Assembly (NCBI RefSeq): GCF_003583765.1
Contig: NZ_QXQA01000003.1
Location: 124,001-188,000 of the forward strand
DNA: 64,000 nt
Direction: 5' to 3'
DNA from: Paenibacillus nanensis
GTDB taxonomy: Bacteria; Bacillota; Bacilli; Paenibacillales; Paenibacillaceae
This document shows positions 43,185 through 52,149 of the stretch, in pieces. Below the pieces are notes generated by a model. That model did no database searches. It was not told the DNA's origin and was given only the letters and a program-made list of their open reading frames with translations. How positions within the stretch are numbered: position 1 is the first letter of the stretch; each line of letters begins with the position of its first letter. Made by a program: the position numbers and the translations under genes.

Positions 43185-44123
43185 TTATTCGGCTTTGAAA
43201 AGCGTGGCGATGGATCCGCCTTCCGTAATGATCTTAATGGCTTGAGCGAGAAGCGGGGCCATCTGCAGCACGATAAACTTGTCCGGACGATCCGGGTTGA
43301 TCGCAATCGTATCGGTAATTACGACCTCCTGGATATTCGGGTGATTCAGTCTATCGATCGCGTTTTCGGAGAACACGCCATGGGTCGCGCAAATAAAAGC
43401 ATCTTCAGCTCCGCGTTTCTTAAGCGCTTCGACCACGTTCACAATTGTGCTGCCCGTATCGATCAGGTCTTCGATAATGATCGGAGTCATGCCATTGACC
43501 TCGCCGATAATATGCGTAATCTTGGATTGATTATGGGCAGGACGGTTTTTGATCATAATGGCAAACGGACAATCGAGCAGGCTGGCCAGCTTTTCGGCCG
43601 TCGTAGCTCGTCCGGCATCCGGGGACACGACAACAGGGTTTACGATCTTTTTCCCTTGCAGATAGCCGATGATCATATTGAGGGCCGTCAAATGGTCTAC
43701 CGTTATTTTGAAAAAGCCTTGGATCGGATCCGCATGCAAATCTACGGTAATGATGCGGTCGGCGCCTACCGTCGTCAGCACATCTGCGACCATCTTAGCG
43801 GATATCGGCTCACGCGGCGCGGATTTCCGCTCTTGGCGGGCGTAGCCGTAATAAGGCATGACGATATTGATCGATTTGGCCGAGGCGCGTTTTGCCGCGT
43901 CGATCATGACGAGCAGCTCGACCAAGTGCTCGTTGACGGGATGCGACAACGACTGAACAAGGAAAATATCGCAGTTGCGAAGCGTTTCTTCATAGGAGAC
44001 ATGGATCTCCCCGCTTTGCTGGCGGGTGATAGCGGCTTTGCCGAGCGGCATGTCTAGCTGCTCGCATACGTTGCGGGCCAGCTCTGGATTGGATGAACCA
44101 GCAAATACTTTAATTGTAGCCAT
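43185..44123 (-). CDS. prs: Ribose-phosphate pyrophosphokinase (divergent paralogue)
   Basis: A 312-residue class I PRPP synthetase, which makes PRPP from ribose 5-phosphate and ATP. Conserved parts include MPYYGYARQERKSAPREPIS, DLHADPIQGFF and VVSPDAGRATTAEKL. Several signature positions differ from housekeeping Prs: the N-terminal loop reads RQQSGEIHV instead of FSDGE-type, the flexible loop KNRPAHNQ instead of KRRP-type, and the PRPP loop EDLIDTGST instead of DDMIDTAGT. It stands alone rather than beside glmU, so a second, specialised paralogue is inferred. Confidence 0.9.
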   Translation of the reverse strand: MATIKVFAGSSNPELARNVCEQLDMPLGKAAITRQQSGEIHVSYEETLRNCDIFLVQSLSHPVNEHLVELLVMIDAAKRASAKSINIVMPYYGYARQERKSAPREPISAKMVADVLTTVGADRIITVDLHADPIQGFFKITVDHLTALNMIIGYLQGKKIVNPVVVSPDAGRATTAEKLASLLDCPFAIMIKNRPAHNQSKITHIIGEVNGMTPIIIEDLIDTGSTIVNVVEALKKRGAEDAFICATHGVFSENAIDRLNHPNIQEVVITDTIAINPDRPDKFIVLQMAPLLAQAIKIITEGGSIATLFKAE

Positions 44124-44150
44124 AGGACCTCCATTGGAACATTTATAACC

Positions 44151-44194
44151 AAAGCGCTGGGTACGGACGGTAATCGTCCTTCCCAGCGCTTTTT
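44151..44194. terminator. Large hairpin between fabV and prs
   Basis: The 11-bp stem AAAGCGCTGGG/CCCAGCGCTTT has an inner GGACG/CGTCC helix. A T run follows only on the plus strand, so as a minus-strand terminator after fabV it is weak. It may instead be a structured leader of prs. Confidence 0.55.
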
Positions 44195-44204
44195 AGCATT
44201 TTTG

Positions 44205-45395
44205 TTATCGCAGATTCGGAATTTCTACTTCTTGATTGACGTCCGCTTCGTAATTGATGCCGTCCGTTTCGAAGCCGAACAGCTGGAAAAATTCGCGGCG
44301 GTAGCCTTCCAAATCGGTTAGCTCATATACGTTCTCCGTTGTTAGCTGTTCCCAAGCTTTGGCAACTTCATTCTGAATCTCCGGGCGCATTTCCCAATCG
44401 TCGATTCGGATCAGGCCTTTTTCGTCGACGAGCGTCTCGCCTTGCCCGTACAGTCTCTCGGAGAAGAGACGGTACATTTGCTCGATGCAGCCTTCATGCA
44501 GACCTTTTTCCTTCATGACTTTGTACAGTGCGGATATGTACAGCGGTACGACTGGAATAGCGGAGCTGGACTGCGTCACCAGCGCTTTGTTCACCGACAC
44601 GTATGCGCGGCCGCCTGCAGCAGACAGCTGCTTATGCAGACGCCCTGCGGTTGCTTCCAGATCGTTCTTTGCCGCGCCGATTGTTCCTTCGCGATAGACG
44701 GCATGCGTAATTTCCGGTCCGATATACGAATAAGCAACCGTTGTTGCGCCTTCAGCCAGGACGCCTGCTTTTTGAAGCTCGTCAATCCACATCTGCCAGT
44801 CTTCGCCGCCCATGACCGCAATCGTCTGACGAAGCTCGTCCTCCGTTGCGGGCTCGATCGTAGCCTGCGATACTTCGCCGGTATGGAAGTTGACCGTTTT
44901 GTTCGTGTACGTCTCTCCCAGCGGCTTGATGACCGAGGAGAACACTTCGCCTGTCTTCGGGTGCGTGCGGCGCGGGGAAGCGACGCTGTAGACAACGAGG
45001 TCGATCTGGCCAAGCTCCGTGCGGATGAGATCGATTGTCTTCGCTTTAATTTCATCGGAGAACGCGTCGCCGACGATGCTGTAGGATTTCAATCCCGCTT
45101 CGGATGCCGCAGCTTCGAACGCGGCGGAGTTGTACCAGCCTGCGGTTGCCGTGCGGGAGCCCTCCGCAGCTTTGTCAAAGTAGACGCCGACCGTATTCGC
45201 GCCGCTGCCGAAGGCGGCTACAATACGGGAGGCTAGTCCATAGCCAGTAGACGCGCCGACCACAAGCACATTGCGCGGTCCCTTGATGGCGGGTTTGCCT
45301 TTTACATATTCGATTTGCCGCTGCACTTGGCTGGCGCAGCCTTCCGGATGCGCGGTTGTGCAAATAAAACCACGAGTTTTCGGTTGTATTATCAT
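44205..45395 (-). CDS. fabV: FabV-type enoyl-ACP/trans-2-enoyl-CoA reductase
   Basis: A 396-residue NADH-dependent reductase, the last step of the fatty acid elongation cycle. The NAD-binding loop is VVGASTGYGLASRIV (residues about 46-60). The catalytic Tyr234 and Lys243 form the FabV-specific Tyr-x8-Lys spacing. FabV enzymes are largely insensitive to triclosan, unlike FabI. The ATG at 45395 is chosen because AAAGGAA lies upstream; 13 earlier codons in frame lack support. It stands alone between prs and a spore-protein gene. Confidence 0.93.
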   Translation of the reverse strand: MIIQPKTRGFICTTAHPEGCASQVQRQIEYVKGKPAIKGPRNVLVVGASTGYGLASRIVAAFGSGANTVGVYFDKAAEGSRTATAGWYNSAAFEAAASEAGLKSYSIVGDAFSDEIKAKTIDLIRTELGQIDLVVYSVASPRRTHPKTGEVFSSVIKPLGETYTNKTVNFHTGEVSQATIEPATEDELRQTIAVMGGEDWQMWIDELQKAGVLAEGATTVAYSYIGPEITHAVYREGTIGAAKNDLEATAGRLHKQLSAAGGRAYVSVNKALVTQSSSAIPVVPLYISALYKVMKEKGLHEGCIEQMYRLFSERLYGQGETLVDEKGLIRIDDWEMRPEIQNEVAKAWEQLTTENVYELTDLEGYRREFFQLFGFETDGINYEADVNQEVEIPNLR

Positions 45396-45468
45396 AGTGG
45401 AAGTTCCTTTCTCTAATAAAGTCACCATCCCCATTTTACCGATTTTTTCTTATGAATGGAAGGATAAA

Positions 45469-45499
45469 AGAAAAAAGAGAGCGAGTTAACGCTCTCTTT
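45469..45499 (-). terminator. Terminator of the SASP gene
   Basis: On the minus strand the stem AAAGAGAGCG/CGCTCTCTTT, with a 6-nt loop, is followed by a T run. Confidence 0.85.
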
Positions 45500-45513
45500 A
45501 CCAAATTCGTTCA

Positions 45514-45732
45514 TTAGAAACGGTTGCCGGCGACCAGCTGCTCAGCCATTTGAACAAGGCGACGAGTTATGTATCCACCGATGGAGCCTGCGTCGCGTGT
45601 TGTCATATTGCCGTAGTAGCCGTCTTGCGGAATTTGGATGCCGAGCTCTTGGGCAACTTCAAATTTCATTTGCTCCAGCGCTGCGCGAGCTTGCGGTACT
45701 ACGAGTTGATTAGAGTTGCTGTTGTTTGCCAT
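45514..45732 (-). CDS. sspA: Alpha/beta-type small acid-soluble spore protein
   Basis: A 72-residue DNA-saturating protein of dormant spores. Both conserved helices are visible: QARAALEQMKFEVAQELGI, which holds the germination-protease cut site, and GSIGGYITRRLVQMAEQLV. The ATG at 45732 has AGGAGG upstream. It should be expressed in the forespore under sigma-G, but I could not place a sigma-G promoter with confidence. It is direct evidence that the organism sporulates. Confidence 0.95.
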   Translation of the reverse strand: MANNSNSNQLVVPQARAALEQMKFEVAQELGIQIPQDGYYGNMTTRDAGSIGGYITRRLVQMAEQLVAGNRF

Positions 45733-45926
45733 TTTGATTAAGCCTCCTAATACATGTTGGTTTACGATTCTTGTAGCAATAGGAAGGATACAGTTGTGTT
45801 GTATCCGTTCACCCAAGCCTATTATGCGTACCTGCAAAAAGGATTATTCGCTAATCGCACCTGTATTTACCGACGATTTTACGAATAGTTTCATGGTAAA
45901 ATGGTTACTACGGGAGGGTGAGAATC

Positions 45927-46514
45927 ATGTTCATACAACCAATGCTGATGACGGAAAGACCCGATCCGTTTAACGATAACGATTATTTGTTCGAGCCGCT
46001 TATAGACGGACATCGGCTGCAATTGACGATGACGGCGGGCAAGGTGCGTCTGCTGTCCAGACACGGTTACGATGTAACGAGGCAATATCCGGAATTACAT
46101 AATGTGCCGCTGCGCAGACCGGCGGATGTGGTGCTGGACGGCGAGGTCGCCTTTTTGGACCCCCTAACGGGACAGGCTGATTTCGACCGGCTGCAGCAGC
46201 GGTACCGCATGACTAAAACGCCGCGAATACGCGACGCAAAAACCGCGATGCCGGTCGTTTATTTTATTTTCGATATTTTGCACTACAACGGACTCGATGT
46301 ACGCGACAAGCCTTTATATACCCGGAAACGGTTATTAAAGGCGCTGCTCGAGGATAACGCGCACTTCAAACAGATGGGGTATGTAGAGGGCAGCGGCATT
46401 GCCTTTTACAATGCGGCGAAGCAATTCGGACTCGAGGGGATTGCCGGCAAGAGGAAGGAAAGCCGTTATTCGGAAGGCAGGAGCGAGGGCTGGGTCAAAA
46501 TTCCGGCAAAATGA
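45927..46514 (+). CDS. ATP-dependent DNA ligase-like protein lacking the motif I lysine
   Basis: A 195-residue protein equal to the adenylation domain of LigD-type ligases. Motif III (VVLDGEVAFLD), IIIa (VVYFIFDILHYNGL), IV (EGIAGKRKESRY) and V (GWVKIPAK) are present. Motif I, normally Lys-x-Asp-Gly, reads E-P-L-I-D-G-H-R with Leu25 (codon CTT) at the nucleophile position. There is no OB-fold domain. Without that lysine the enzyme should not form ligase-AMP, so it may be inactive or repurposed. The ATG at 45927 follows GGAGG by 9 nt. Confidence 0.85.
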   Translation: MFIQPMLMTERPDPFNDNDYLFEPLIDGHRLQLTMTAGKVRLLSRHGYDVTRQYPELHNVPLRRPADVVLDGEVAFLDPLTGQADFDRLQQRYRMTKTPRIRDAKTAMPVVYFIFDILHYNGLDVRDKPLYTRKRLLKALLEDNAHFKQMGYVEGSGIAFYNAAKQFGLEGIAGKRKESRYSEGRSEGWVKIPAK

Positions 46515-46559
46515 AAAAGGCTTTCGTTTCAGGAGGATATCCCTGAACGAGAGCCTTTT
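46515..46559. terminator. Bidirectional terminator
   Basis: A long imperfect stem, AAAAGGCT...CAGG with CCTG...AGCCTTTT, lies between the convergent ligase-like and NlpC/P60 genes. Confidence 0.8.
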
Positions 46560-46574
46560 CTCAAGTGCCAAACG

Positions 46575-47060
46575 TTACTTCAGCACTCTGCGAGCCGTTA
46601 CATATTTGCCTTTCCAGTAGGTTGAATTCAGATCCGAGATCGTTACTCCTTGGCTGCTGGAGCTGTGAATGATTTTGTTATTGCCGGCGTAGATGGCAAC
46701 ATGGCTGATGGATTTGCCGTTCGTGTTAAAGAAAACCAGATCGCCCATGCTAAGCGAGCCTTTGTCTACCTTTTTGCCCATACTAGCCTGCGCTGCGGAA
46801 GTACGCGGAAGCCACACGTTAAAGTTTTTGAAGATGTACTGGGTGAACGAAGAGCAGTCGAACGAAGATGTGCTGCCCGGTCTTGCACCGAATTGATAAG
46901 GCGTTCCTATGTATTCCTTGCTTGTTGCAATCAGCTTGAGCGAGGTGGGCGTAGCTGCATGAGCTTGCTCGCTAGCCGTTCCAAATGTTACGGCAGACCA
47001 TACGATAGCGCCGCACGCGCCGATTTTTAGGATGTGTTTCAGTACCTTATTGTTTCTCAT
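46575..47060 (-). CDS. Secreted NlpC/P60 peptidoglycan hydrolase
   Basis: A 161-residue secreted protein with a signal peptide (about 1-36, ending QAHA-A). The NlpC/P60 domain carries catalytic Cys in SSFDCSSFTQYIF and His in SISHVAIYAGNNK. It has no separate wall-binding domain. It is a gamma-D-glutamyl-diamino acid endopeptidase by family. The ATG at 47060 is about 12 nt after AAAGGA; a TTG eight codons earlier is less likely. Confidence 0.91.
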   Translation of the reverse strand: MRNNKVLKHILKIGACGAIVWSAVTFGTASEQAHAATPTSLKLIATSKEYIGTPYQFGARPGSTSSFDCSSFTQYIFKNFNVWLPRTSAAQASMGKKVDKGSLSMGDLVFFNTNGKSISHVAIYAGNNKIIHSSSSQGVTISDLNSTYWKGKYVTARRVLK

Positions 47061-47254
47061 GATGTCAGTGTGTCCTTTCGCCAATCGTTTTATGTTTCAA
47101 CTATAGCACAGGTAAAACAGGGCTAATTTTCCGAATGAGAGCGATAATGCAGCGTTAATCGGCAATGATGAGCGTTTATGAGAAATACATGAAAAAATTT
47201 TAATGATGTGCTACTGTAAAAGCTGTGGGAAGCGATTACAGGAGGGAAAATGAT

Positions 47255-48031
47255 ATGGCATTAATGAGCTGCCGGTTTTATTCGGAAACATTGGGTTTAA
47301 GCACGTCCATGACCGTCATCCTGCCGGAGGAGACGCAGACGCAAATCGGGATGAGCAACAGGTCCGGCGGGAAGCTGCACAAAACGCTGTACTTGCTGCA
47401 CGGTTTGTCTGACGATGACTCGATTTGGACAAGGCGAACCTCTGTCGAACGTTACGTTTCGGAGTACGGGATAGCGGTCGTCATGCCGAATGTGCATCGA
47501 AGCTTCTATACCGATATGGAATATGGGGGAGACTACTGGAAGTTTCTAACGGAGGAGCTGCCAGCGAAGGCGAGGGCTTTCTTTCCGCTCTCCAGCGCCA
47601 GGGAAGATAATTTTGTCGCGGGCTTATCGATGGGAGGCTACGGCGCGTTCAAATGGGCGCTGACCTATCCGGAACGCTTCGCGGCTGCAGGCAGCTTCTC
47701 GGGCGCGCTCGATATGGCGGGCCACGTGAAAGCGTCCCGCGAGCATGCTCCCAATCGCACGTTCGAGCTTATATTCGGCGACAAGGATATCGCAGGCACC
47801 GACGCCGATTTGCTGGCTCTATTAAAGCGGCCGGCGGAAGGCGGAGAGCGTCCGCTTCTCTATCAAAGCTGCGGCACGGAGGATTTCCTGTATCAAGGCA
47901 ATATCGTCTTCCGCGACGCTTGCCTCCAGTCGGAATATCAGCTCACCTATCACGATGGGCCTGGCGACCATACATGGGCTTACTGGGACGAGCATATTCA
48001 ACATTTCTTGAAATGGCAGAAGCTAAAATAA
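47255..48031 (+). CDS. Esterase of the EstA/esterase-D family
   Basis: A 258-residue alpha/beta hydrolase. The nucleophile is in VAGLSMGGYGAFKWAL, the oxyanion region is LYLLHGLSDDDSIW, and the C-terminal His is in GPGDHTWAYWDEHI. It resembles tributyrin esterases and S-formylglutathione hydrolase-like enzymes and has no signal peptide. The ATG at 47255 follows GGAGGG by 8 nt. Confidence 0.9.
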   Translation: MALMSCRFYSETLGLSTSMTVILPEETQTQIGMSNRSGGKLHKTLYLLHGLSDDDSIWTRRTSVERYVSEYGIAVVMPNVHRSFYTDMEYGGDYWKFLTEELPAKARAFFPLSSAREDNFVAGLSMGGYGAFKWALTYPERFAAAGSFSGALDMAGHVKASREHAPNRTFELIFGDKDIAGTDADLLALLKRPAEGGERPLLYQSCGTEDFLYQGNIVFRDACLQSEYQLTYHDGPGDHTWAYWDEHIQHFLKWQKLK

Positions 48032-48033
48032 AT

Positions 48034-48101
48034 AGCGTGTACCCGAAGGGGCTGCGGAAGGAGGAATTTTCCTGCTGCAGCCCCTTCGCATACACGCTTT
48101 T
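48034..48101 (+). terminator. Terminator of the esterase gene
   Basis: The inner stem CGAAGGGGCTGC/GCAGCCCCTTCG is extended by an outer GCGTGTA/TACACGC helix and followed by four T residues. Confidence 0.75.
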
Positions 48102-48122
48102 AAGCGGCAAAGCTTACGGCTG

Positions 48123-50258
48123 TTATCGGTTGGAGCCGCTGATCAAATCGCGGTTCTCCCAAAGCAGCGCACGCAAATTCGATTTCGAGCCTTGTATGAT
48201 GAAATGGGGAATGCCGTTGGATTTCGCAATATCGATGCCTTCCCAGGTAGCCCGGTGAGATGTGGCCGTAATGAGCAGAAACAAAGCCTGTGAACGGCGC
48301 AAATCCGCCATGATCCGCTCGGGATGATCGCCGCTGTCATGCGCAAGCTCGGCTCCGCATTCCCGAACGACATCTTCGAACCATTTGCGGAGGCCGCCTA
48401 CAATGGTAATCACGCAATTTTGCAGGAACGGCTTCCGTTTATCCTTGGAAAGCTCCTTTTTATCCTTTGCCCGCTTAGGGGACAGGGAAAGGGGTTCCCC
48501 TGAATAAAGGAGGATGCTTCGGGATCTTGCTTCATCTTCCGCTTCCGCGCTTCCTTGCTGCCGGTACAGCTTCGTCAGACGCGCGATGTGGCTGCCTTCC
48601 GCAACGTTAAACGTGCAAGGATCGCCATGCGACGGCTTTTGGATCTCGACATCCCTATGGTGAAGTTGAAAACGGTTAGCGGGGTCGTTCATGTCTACGC
48701 AAAAATAAAGCGGACCGTCGCCCATTTCGATGAAGCCGTCATATTGGCGGATAGGGGAGTAGGCGTCGTCGCCTTGGAAGAGCAGCTGCAAATCGTAATG
48801 GAGCGGCCTGCCCGGCAGATGGCGGGGCGTGCACAGGAGCTCGGCTTCATGCTGCAGCTCATGCTGCCGGACAAGCGATTCCGTGATGTTGAACGTCTCG
48901 CCGTTCTCAAGCTTAATATAACCGCCGTGATCCCTGCGATAAAATGTGCCGTACAACGAAGCCGGATTATTCGCGCCGGCCTCAGAGACCGCTTCGTTCG
49001 AGGCGTCTCCGCTTTCGCTTTCATGGGGCCATTTCAGCGGCTTGTCCGTTTGAGAGGGGCTGGGCTCCGGGCTTGGATCGGCCCCCTCGTGATATCGGTC
49101 TAAAGCGTCCAGCAGATCAAGCGTCTTCCGCAGGCGGTCGCGAGCAGCGGCAGGGCTGCCGCGGCCGTCATGCGAAGCGACCGATGCGCCAAGCTCCGCC
49201 ACTTCCTGCTCCAGATGGGACACCAGCTTATGTGACAAATCGCTGTAGCCCGGCTCCGGTTCAGTTCGCGGCTGCTTTCGGGCTTGCTCAAGCTCATATC
49301 GCAACAGCGCTTTTTCTTTCTCCAGATATTGCAGCTCTTTCTTCTGCGACTCCAGCGTCTTTTCCAATCGGCTTTGCTGAACGTTTAGCGACCGCATATG
49401 CTCCATAAAGGATTGACGCTCTTCCAGCCATCCGGCTTGCTCCTGCTTCCACCTTTGCTCGCGGTCACGCTGCGCGTTCTCTTGCTGTTCGGCTTTTACA
49501 GCCGTTTGCTCCAAATGATCCCGTAATCGATCCAGCTCATCCTCAAGCTGAGCAAGCTCCTTCGATTTCATCCGGAGCAGCTTGTTCTTCTGGGCAAGCT
49601 CGTGCTCCATACGCTGCCGGGAAGCCAGCTCCTTCCGATACAAGCCTTCCAGCAGCTTCAGCTTTTTGTCAAGCTTGTCATGGCTTCCGGCTTCCTCGGC
49701 CTTTTCTTGAAGAGGGGATGGCTGTTCTCTTTGTTCTCTTTGCTGAGGCCCCTGGCCGCCCGCTCTAAAGCGTTCCTCAAGCCGCTGTAGCGCCTTGTCC
49801 CAGTTCGCTCTATTTGAATTTTTGCTCGAATTAAAGTAGCAGGCCCAATAAAAGGCCCAAAAACCATAGGCAGCGATAAAGTCTTCTTCTTTTTGCAGAA
49901 GCTTATCAATTGGTATATCCGGATCCAGCTCGACAGGCTGCAATTGGAGTATGGACAGGAGGAGGCGCCGCTTGATCGCGATGTTTTTAGAGGCTTGCTG
50001 CACGCTCGTTCGCAGCATTTTGACAAACAGCATCTCGGGCCATTTCCGAAGCTCCCGCCTGGCGAACGGAAATTCTAAGGAAAGAGCGACCGCGAGCTTC
50101 TCTTTCTCTTTTAATGCCCACATATAGCTTAACAGCATATCGCTTGGCAAGGGGTGATTCGTTTCTCTCTCCAGCACGGTTCGGTACGCTTCCATTTCCT
50201 TCGTCCATTCCGCGGCTTCCGGCATGCCCAAGAGACGGGCTTTCGATTTGATATCCAA
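48123..50258 (-). CDS. Coiled-coil protein with C-terminal DUF2325 domain
   Basis: A 711-residue cytoplasmic protein of unknown function. The N-terminal 170 residues are helical with aromatic clusters (GFWAFYWACYF). Residues about 195-327 are a long charged coiled coil. Residues about 435-566 form a beta-rich domain beginning GTFYRRDHGGYIKLENGETF, which may be an OB-like fold. Residues about 611-706 are DUF2325 (NCVITIVGGLRKWFEDVVRE ... FLLITATSHRATWEG). TTG at 50258 is preferred because it is 7 nt after GGAGGT. No membrane segment is visible. Confidence 0.83.
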   Translation of the reverse strand: MDIKSKARLLGMPEAAEWTKEMEAYRTVLERETNHPLPSDMLLSYMWALKEKEKLAVALSLEFPFARRELRKWPEMLFVKMLRTSVQQASKNIAIKRRLLLSILQLQPVELDPDIPIDKLLQKEEDFIAAYGFWAFYWACYFNSSKNSNRANWDKALQRLEERFRAGGQGPQQREQREQPSPLQEKAEEAGSHDKLDKKLKLLEGLYRKELASRQRMEHELAQKNKLLRMKSKELAQLEDELDRLRDHLEQTAVKAEQQENAQRDREQRWKQEQAGWLEERQSFMEHMRSLNVQQSRLEKTLESQKKELQYLEKEKALLRYELEQARKQPRTEPEPGYSDLSHKLVSHLEQEVAELGASVASHDGRGSPAAARDRLRKTLDLLDALDRYHEGADPSPEPSPSQTDKPLKWPHESESGDASNEAVSEAGANNPASLYGTFYRRDHGGYIKLENGETFNITESLVRQHELQHEAELLCTPRHLPGRPLHYDLQLLFQGDDAYSPIRQYDGFIEMGDGPLYFCVDMNDPANRFQLHHRDVEIQKPSHGDPCTFNVAEGSHIARLTKLYRQQGSAEAEDEARSRSILLYSGEPLSLSPKRAKDKKELSKDKRKPFLQNCVITIVGGLRKWFEDVVRECGAELAHDSGDHPERIMADLRRSQALFLLITATSHRATWEGIDIAKSNGIPHFIIQGSKSNLRALLWENRDLISGSNR

Positions 50259-50350
50259 TCCGCGCACCTCCTATGCATGTAGCTTTCTTTCATTTCGACA
50301 ACTAGCAGCTGGAATCCTTCGCAGCGGGCAAGGGCTACGGAAGTGTAGCA

Positions 50351-50382
50351 AAAACCCCTGCATCGGGCTTATCGCAGGGGTG
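50351..50382 (-). terminator. Terminator of the ABC-tetR operon
   Basis: On the minus strand the stem CCCCTGC/GCAGGGG with a 12-nt loop is followed by TTTTTG. Confidence 0.8.
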
Positions 50383-50401
50383 TCGTATTCCTATTCTATG
50401 A

Positions 50402-51067
50402 TTACGGTCTTGGAGAAATGCCGTTCATTAATAGATCTATCACTCTATCGATTTCTTGCTCCTCATCGAAGGGCTCATCCGGCATGAGGACGAGATGGGA
50501 GACAACAAATCCGACAAATAAGCTGATCGCCGTGCGAATAATGATCCAAGGGGGCGCTTCAATAATTTGTCCTTTCTCTTGGAAATGGGTGATGACCTTC
50601 TGGGCCCTCTGCAGCACGATGTTCGCGAATAATTCCTTCGCCTGTGCCAGCAGCTCCGGATGGAACGGAATTTCATGCACGAGAATTCGAATCAGCTTCA
50701 TGTTCTGCCTTGCGAATTGAAGCCGGTCCTTCAACACCGCCCGGAAAAAGTCATCCACCTTTTCGTAAGGAAGCTCTAGCAGCTTGGCGAAATCCCGCAT
50801 AAGGAAAGGCGCAACCAGCTTGACCGCGATCGGACCCGCGATGGACAGCAGAAGCTCCTTCTTCGTCTTGTAGTGCCGGAAGATTGTGCCTTCCGCAACA
50901 CCCGCCTTTTGAGCGATCTCGCTGGTGGAAGCGGCGGCGTACCCTTTAGCTGCAAATATATCGATCGCGGCTTCAAGTATACGAGCTTGCTTAGCCGTTC
51001 TTTTGCGTGCGTCTCCGTCCGCCAGACGCATCAGCTCCTCCAGCCATTCCTCTTTCCGATCCGACAT
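50402..51067 (-). CDS. TetR family transcriptional regulator
   Basis: A 221-residue regulator. The HTH is YAAASTSEIAQKAGVAEGTI followed by FRHYKTKKELL, residues about 38-70. The C-terminal helical domain resembles the YhgD-like TetR group. It is the last gene of an ABC exporter operon, 44 nt after the permease. A TGAGT-N4-ACTCA palindrome before the operon is its likely operator. Confidence 0.9.
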   Translation of the reverse strand: MSDRKEEWLEELMRLADGDARKRTAKQARILEAAIDIFAAKGYAAASTSEIAQKAGVAEGTIFRHYKTKKELLLSIAGPIAVKLVAPFLMRDFAKLLELPYEKVDDFFRAVLKDRLQFARQNMKLIRILVHEIPFHPELLAQAKELFANIVLQRAQKVITHFQEKGQIIEAPPWIIIRTAISLFVGFVVSHLVLMPDEPFDEEQEIDRVIDLLMNGISPRP

Positions 51068-51111
51068 GCCGTTATTTCCCTTCTTCCGCTTTAACTGTTC
51101 TTGTTAGCGTA

Positions 51112-52149
51112 CTATATTTTTCGATACTTGCGCAACGCAAGCACGTTAGCCGCCATAAAGAAAAGGGACAGCGCGATCAGGAGATAGATTTCGAATGCAA
51201 CGGAGTTCCAGCCCTCGCCGCGGATCATGACGCTGCGCAGCGCATCTGCTCCGTATTTCAGCGGCATCAGATGGGACAGCCACCGCAGCCAAGGCGACAT
51301 GCTCTCCATATTGAATAAGCCGGAGAAAAAGATTTGCGGCACGATGACGACCGGTATGAACTGGATCATCTGAAATTCCGTGTTAGCGAAAGCGGACAGG
51401 AAGGTGCCGAGGCTTAGCGCCGTAACGGACAGCAGCAGCGTGATGAGCAGCACGAGCCATAACGATCCCGTCATCATGAGGCCAAGCACATGGATGGAAT
51501 AGGTGGCGATTAGAACCGCTTGTATGCCGGTGAACAATCCGAAGCCGAGAATGTAGCCTGCAACAATCTCCCATCTGCGAAGCGGCGTGGCGAGAAGCCG
51601 CTCAAGCGTCCCGCTTGTTCTTTCTTTCAAGAAAGAGACGCCGGCAATAAGAAAGACGAAGAAAAAAGCAAATACGCCGATTAAAACGGGGCCAAGGCTG
51701 TCAAACGTCGTCATTTCGCTGCTGCCGTGCAGGTATTGGAATTCGGGAGCGGGCAAGGAGGCGTTCGCTGCCGATGGGGCTGCCTTCTGGGCCATCCGAC
51801 CGATCAGCATCGTAATTGCGCGGTTCTTGGCCGGATCGCTGCCTTCCAGCTTTACAATCGTTCCGCCGCTCTGCAGGGTAACGTAAGCGTCCAGTCGTCC
51901 GTCCTTAAGCGCGGCATCGGCATCGTCTGCATGCTCGAAGACAGACACCGCCGCGCCGTACGCTTCCAGCTGCTGCACTACCGGTTCCGGCATGCCGATG
52001 AGTCCAAGCTTCGGCTTGTACGTATCGCCGTTAAACACAAGATACATAAGCGTCAGCACAAGCAGCGGAGCGGCGATGAGGAGCGCAAGCGTTCTTTTGT
52101 CCCGCATGAATTGACGGACGATACGCTTCATCAAAGCGCCGGTTCTCAT
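51112..52149 (-). CDS. ABC-2 type exporter permease
   Basis: A 345-residue membrane protein. One N-terminal helix (ALLIAAPLLVLTLMYLVFN) is followed by a large extracytoplasmic domain and a cluster of five helices at about 175-345. The conserved RTSGTLERLLATPLRRWEIV loop precedes the second helix, and FFSGLFNMESMSPWL is the ABC-2 signature. It forms the membrane part of a drug or lipid exporter. The ATG at 52149 overlaps the ATPase stop codon and has GGAGG upstream. Confidence 0.91.
   Translation of the reverse strand: MRTGALMKRIVRQFMRDKRTLALLIAAPLLVLTLMYLVFNGDTYKPKLGLIGMPEPVVQQLEAYGAAVSVFEHADDADAALKDGRLDAYVTLQSGGTIVKLEGSDPAKNRAITMLIGRMAQKAAPSAANASLPAPEFQYLHGSSEMTTFDSLGPVLIGVFAFFFVFLIAGVSFLKERTSGTLERLLATPLRRWEIVAGYILGFGLFTGIQAVLIATYSIHVLGLMMTGSLWLVLLITLLLSVTALSLGTFLSAFANTEFQMIQFIPVVIVPQIFFSGLFNMESMSPWLRWLSHLMPLKYGADALRSVMIRGEGWNSVAFEIYLLIALSLFFMAANVLALRKYRKI

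Noticed and set aside
44151-44194. Treating the fabV-prs hairpin as a purine-type riboswitch
   Set aside because: The element is a simple nested hairpin without aptamer core sequences; a terminator or structured leader explains it better.
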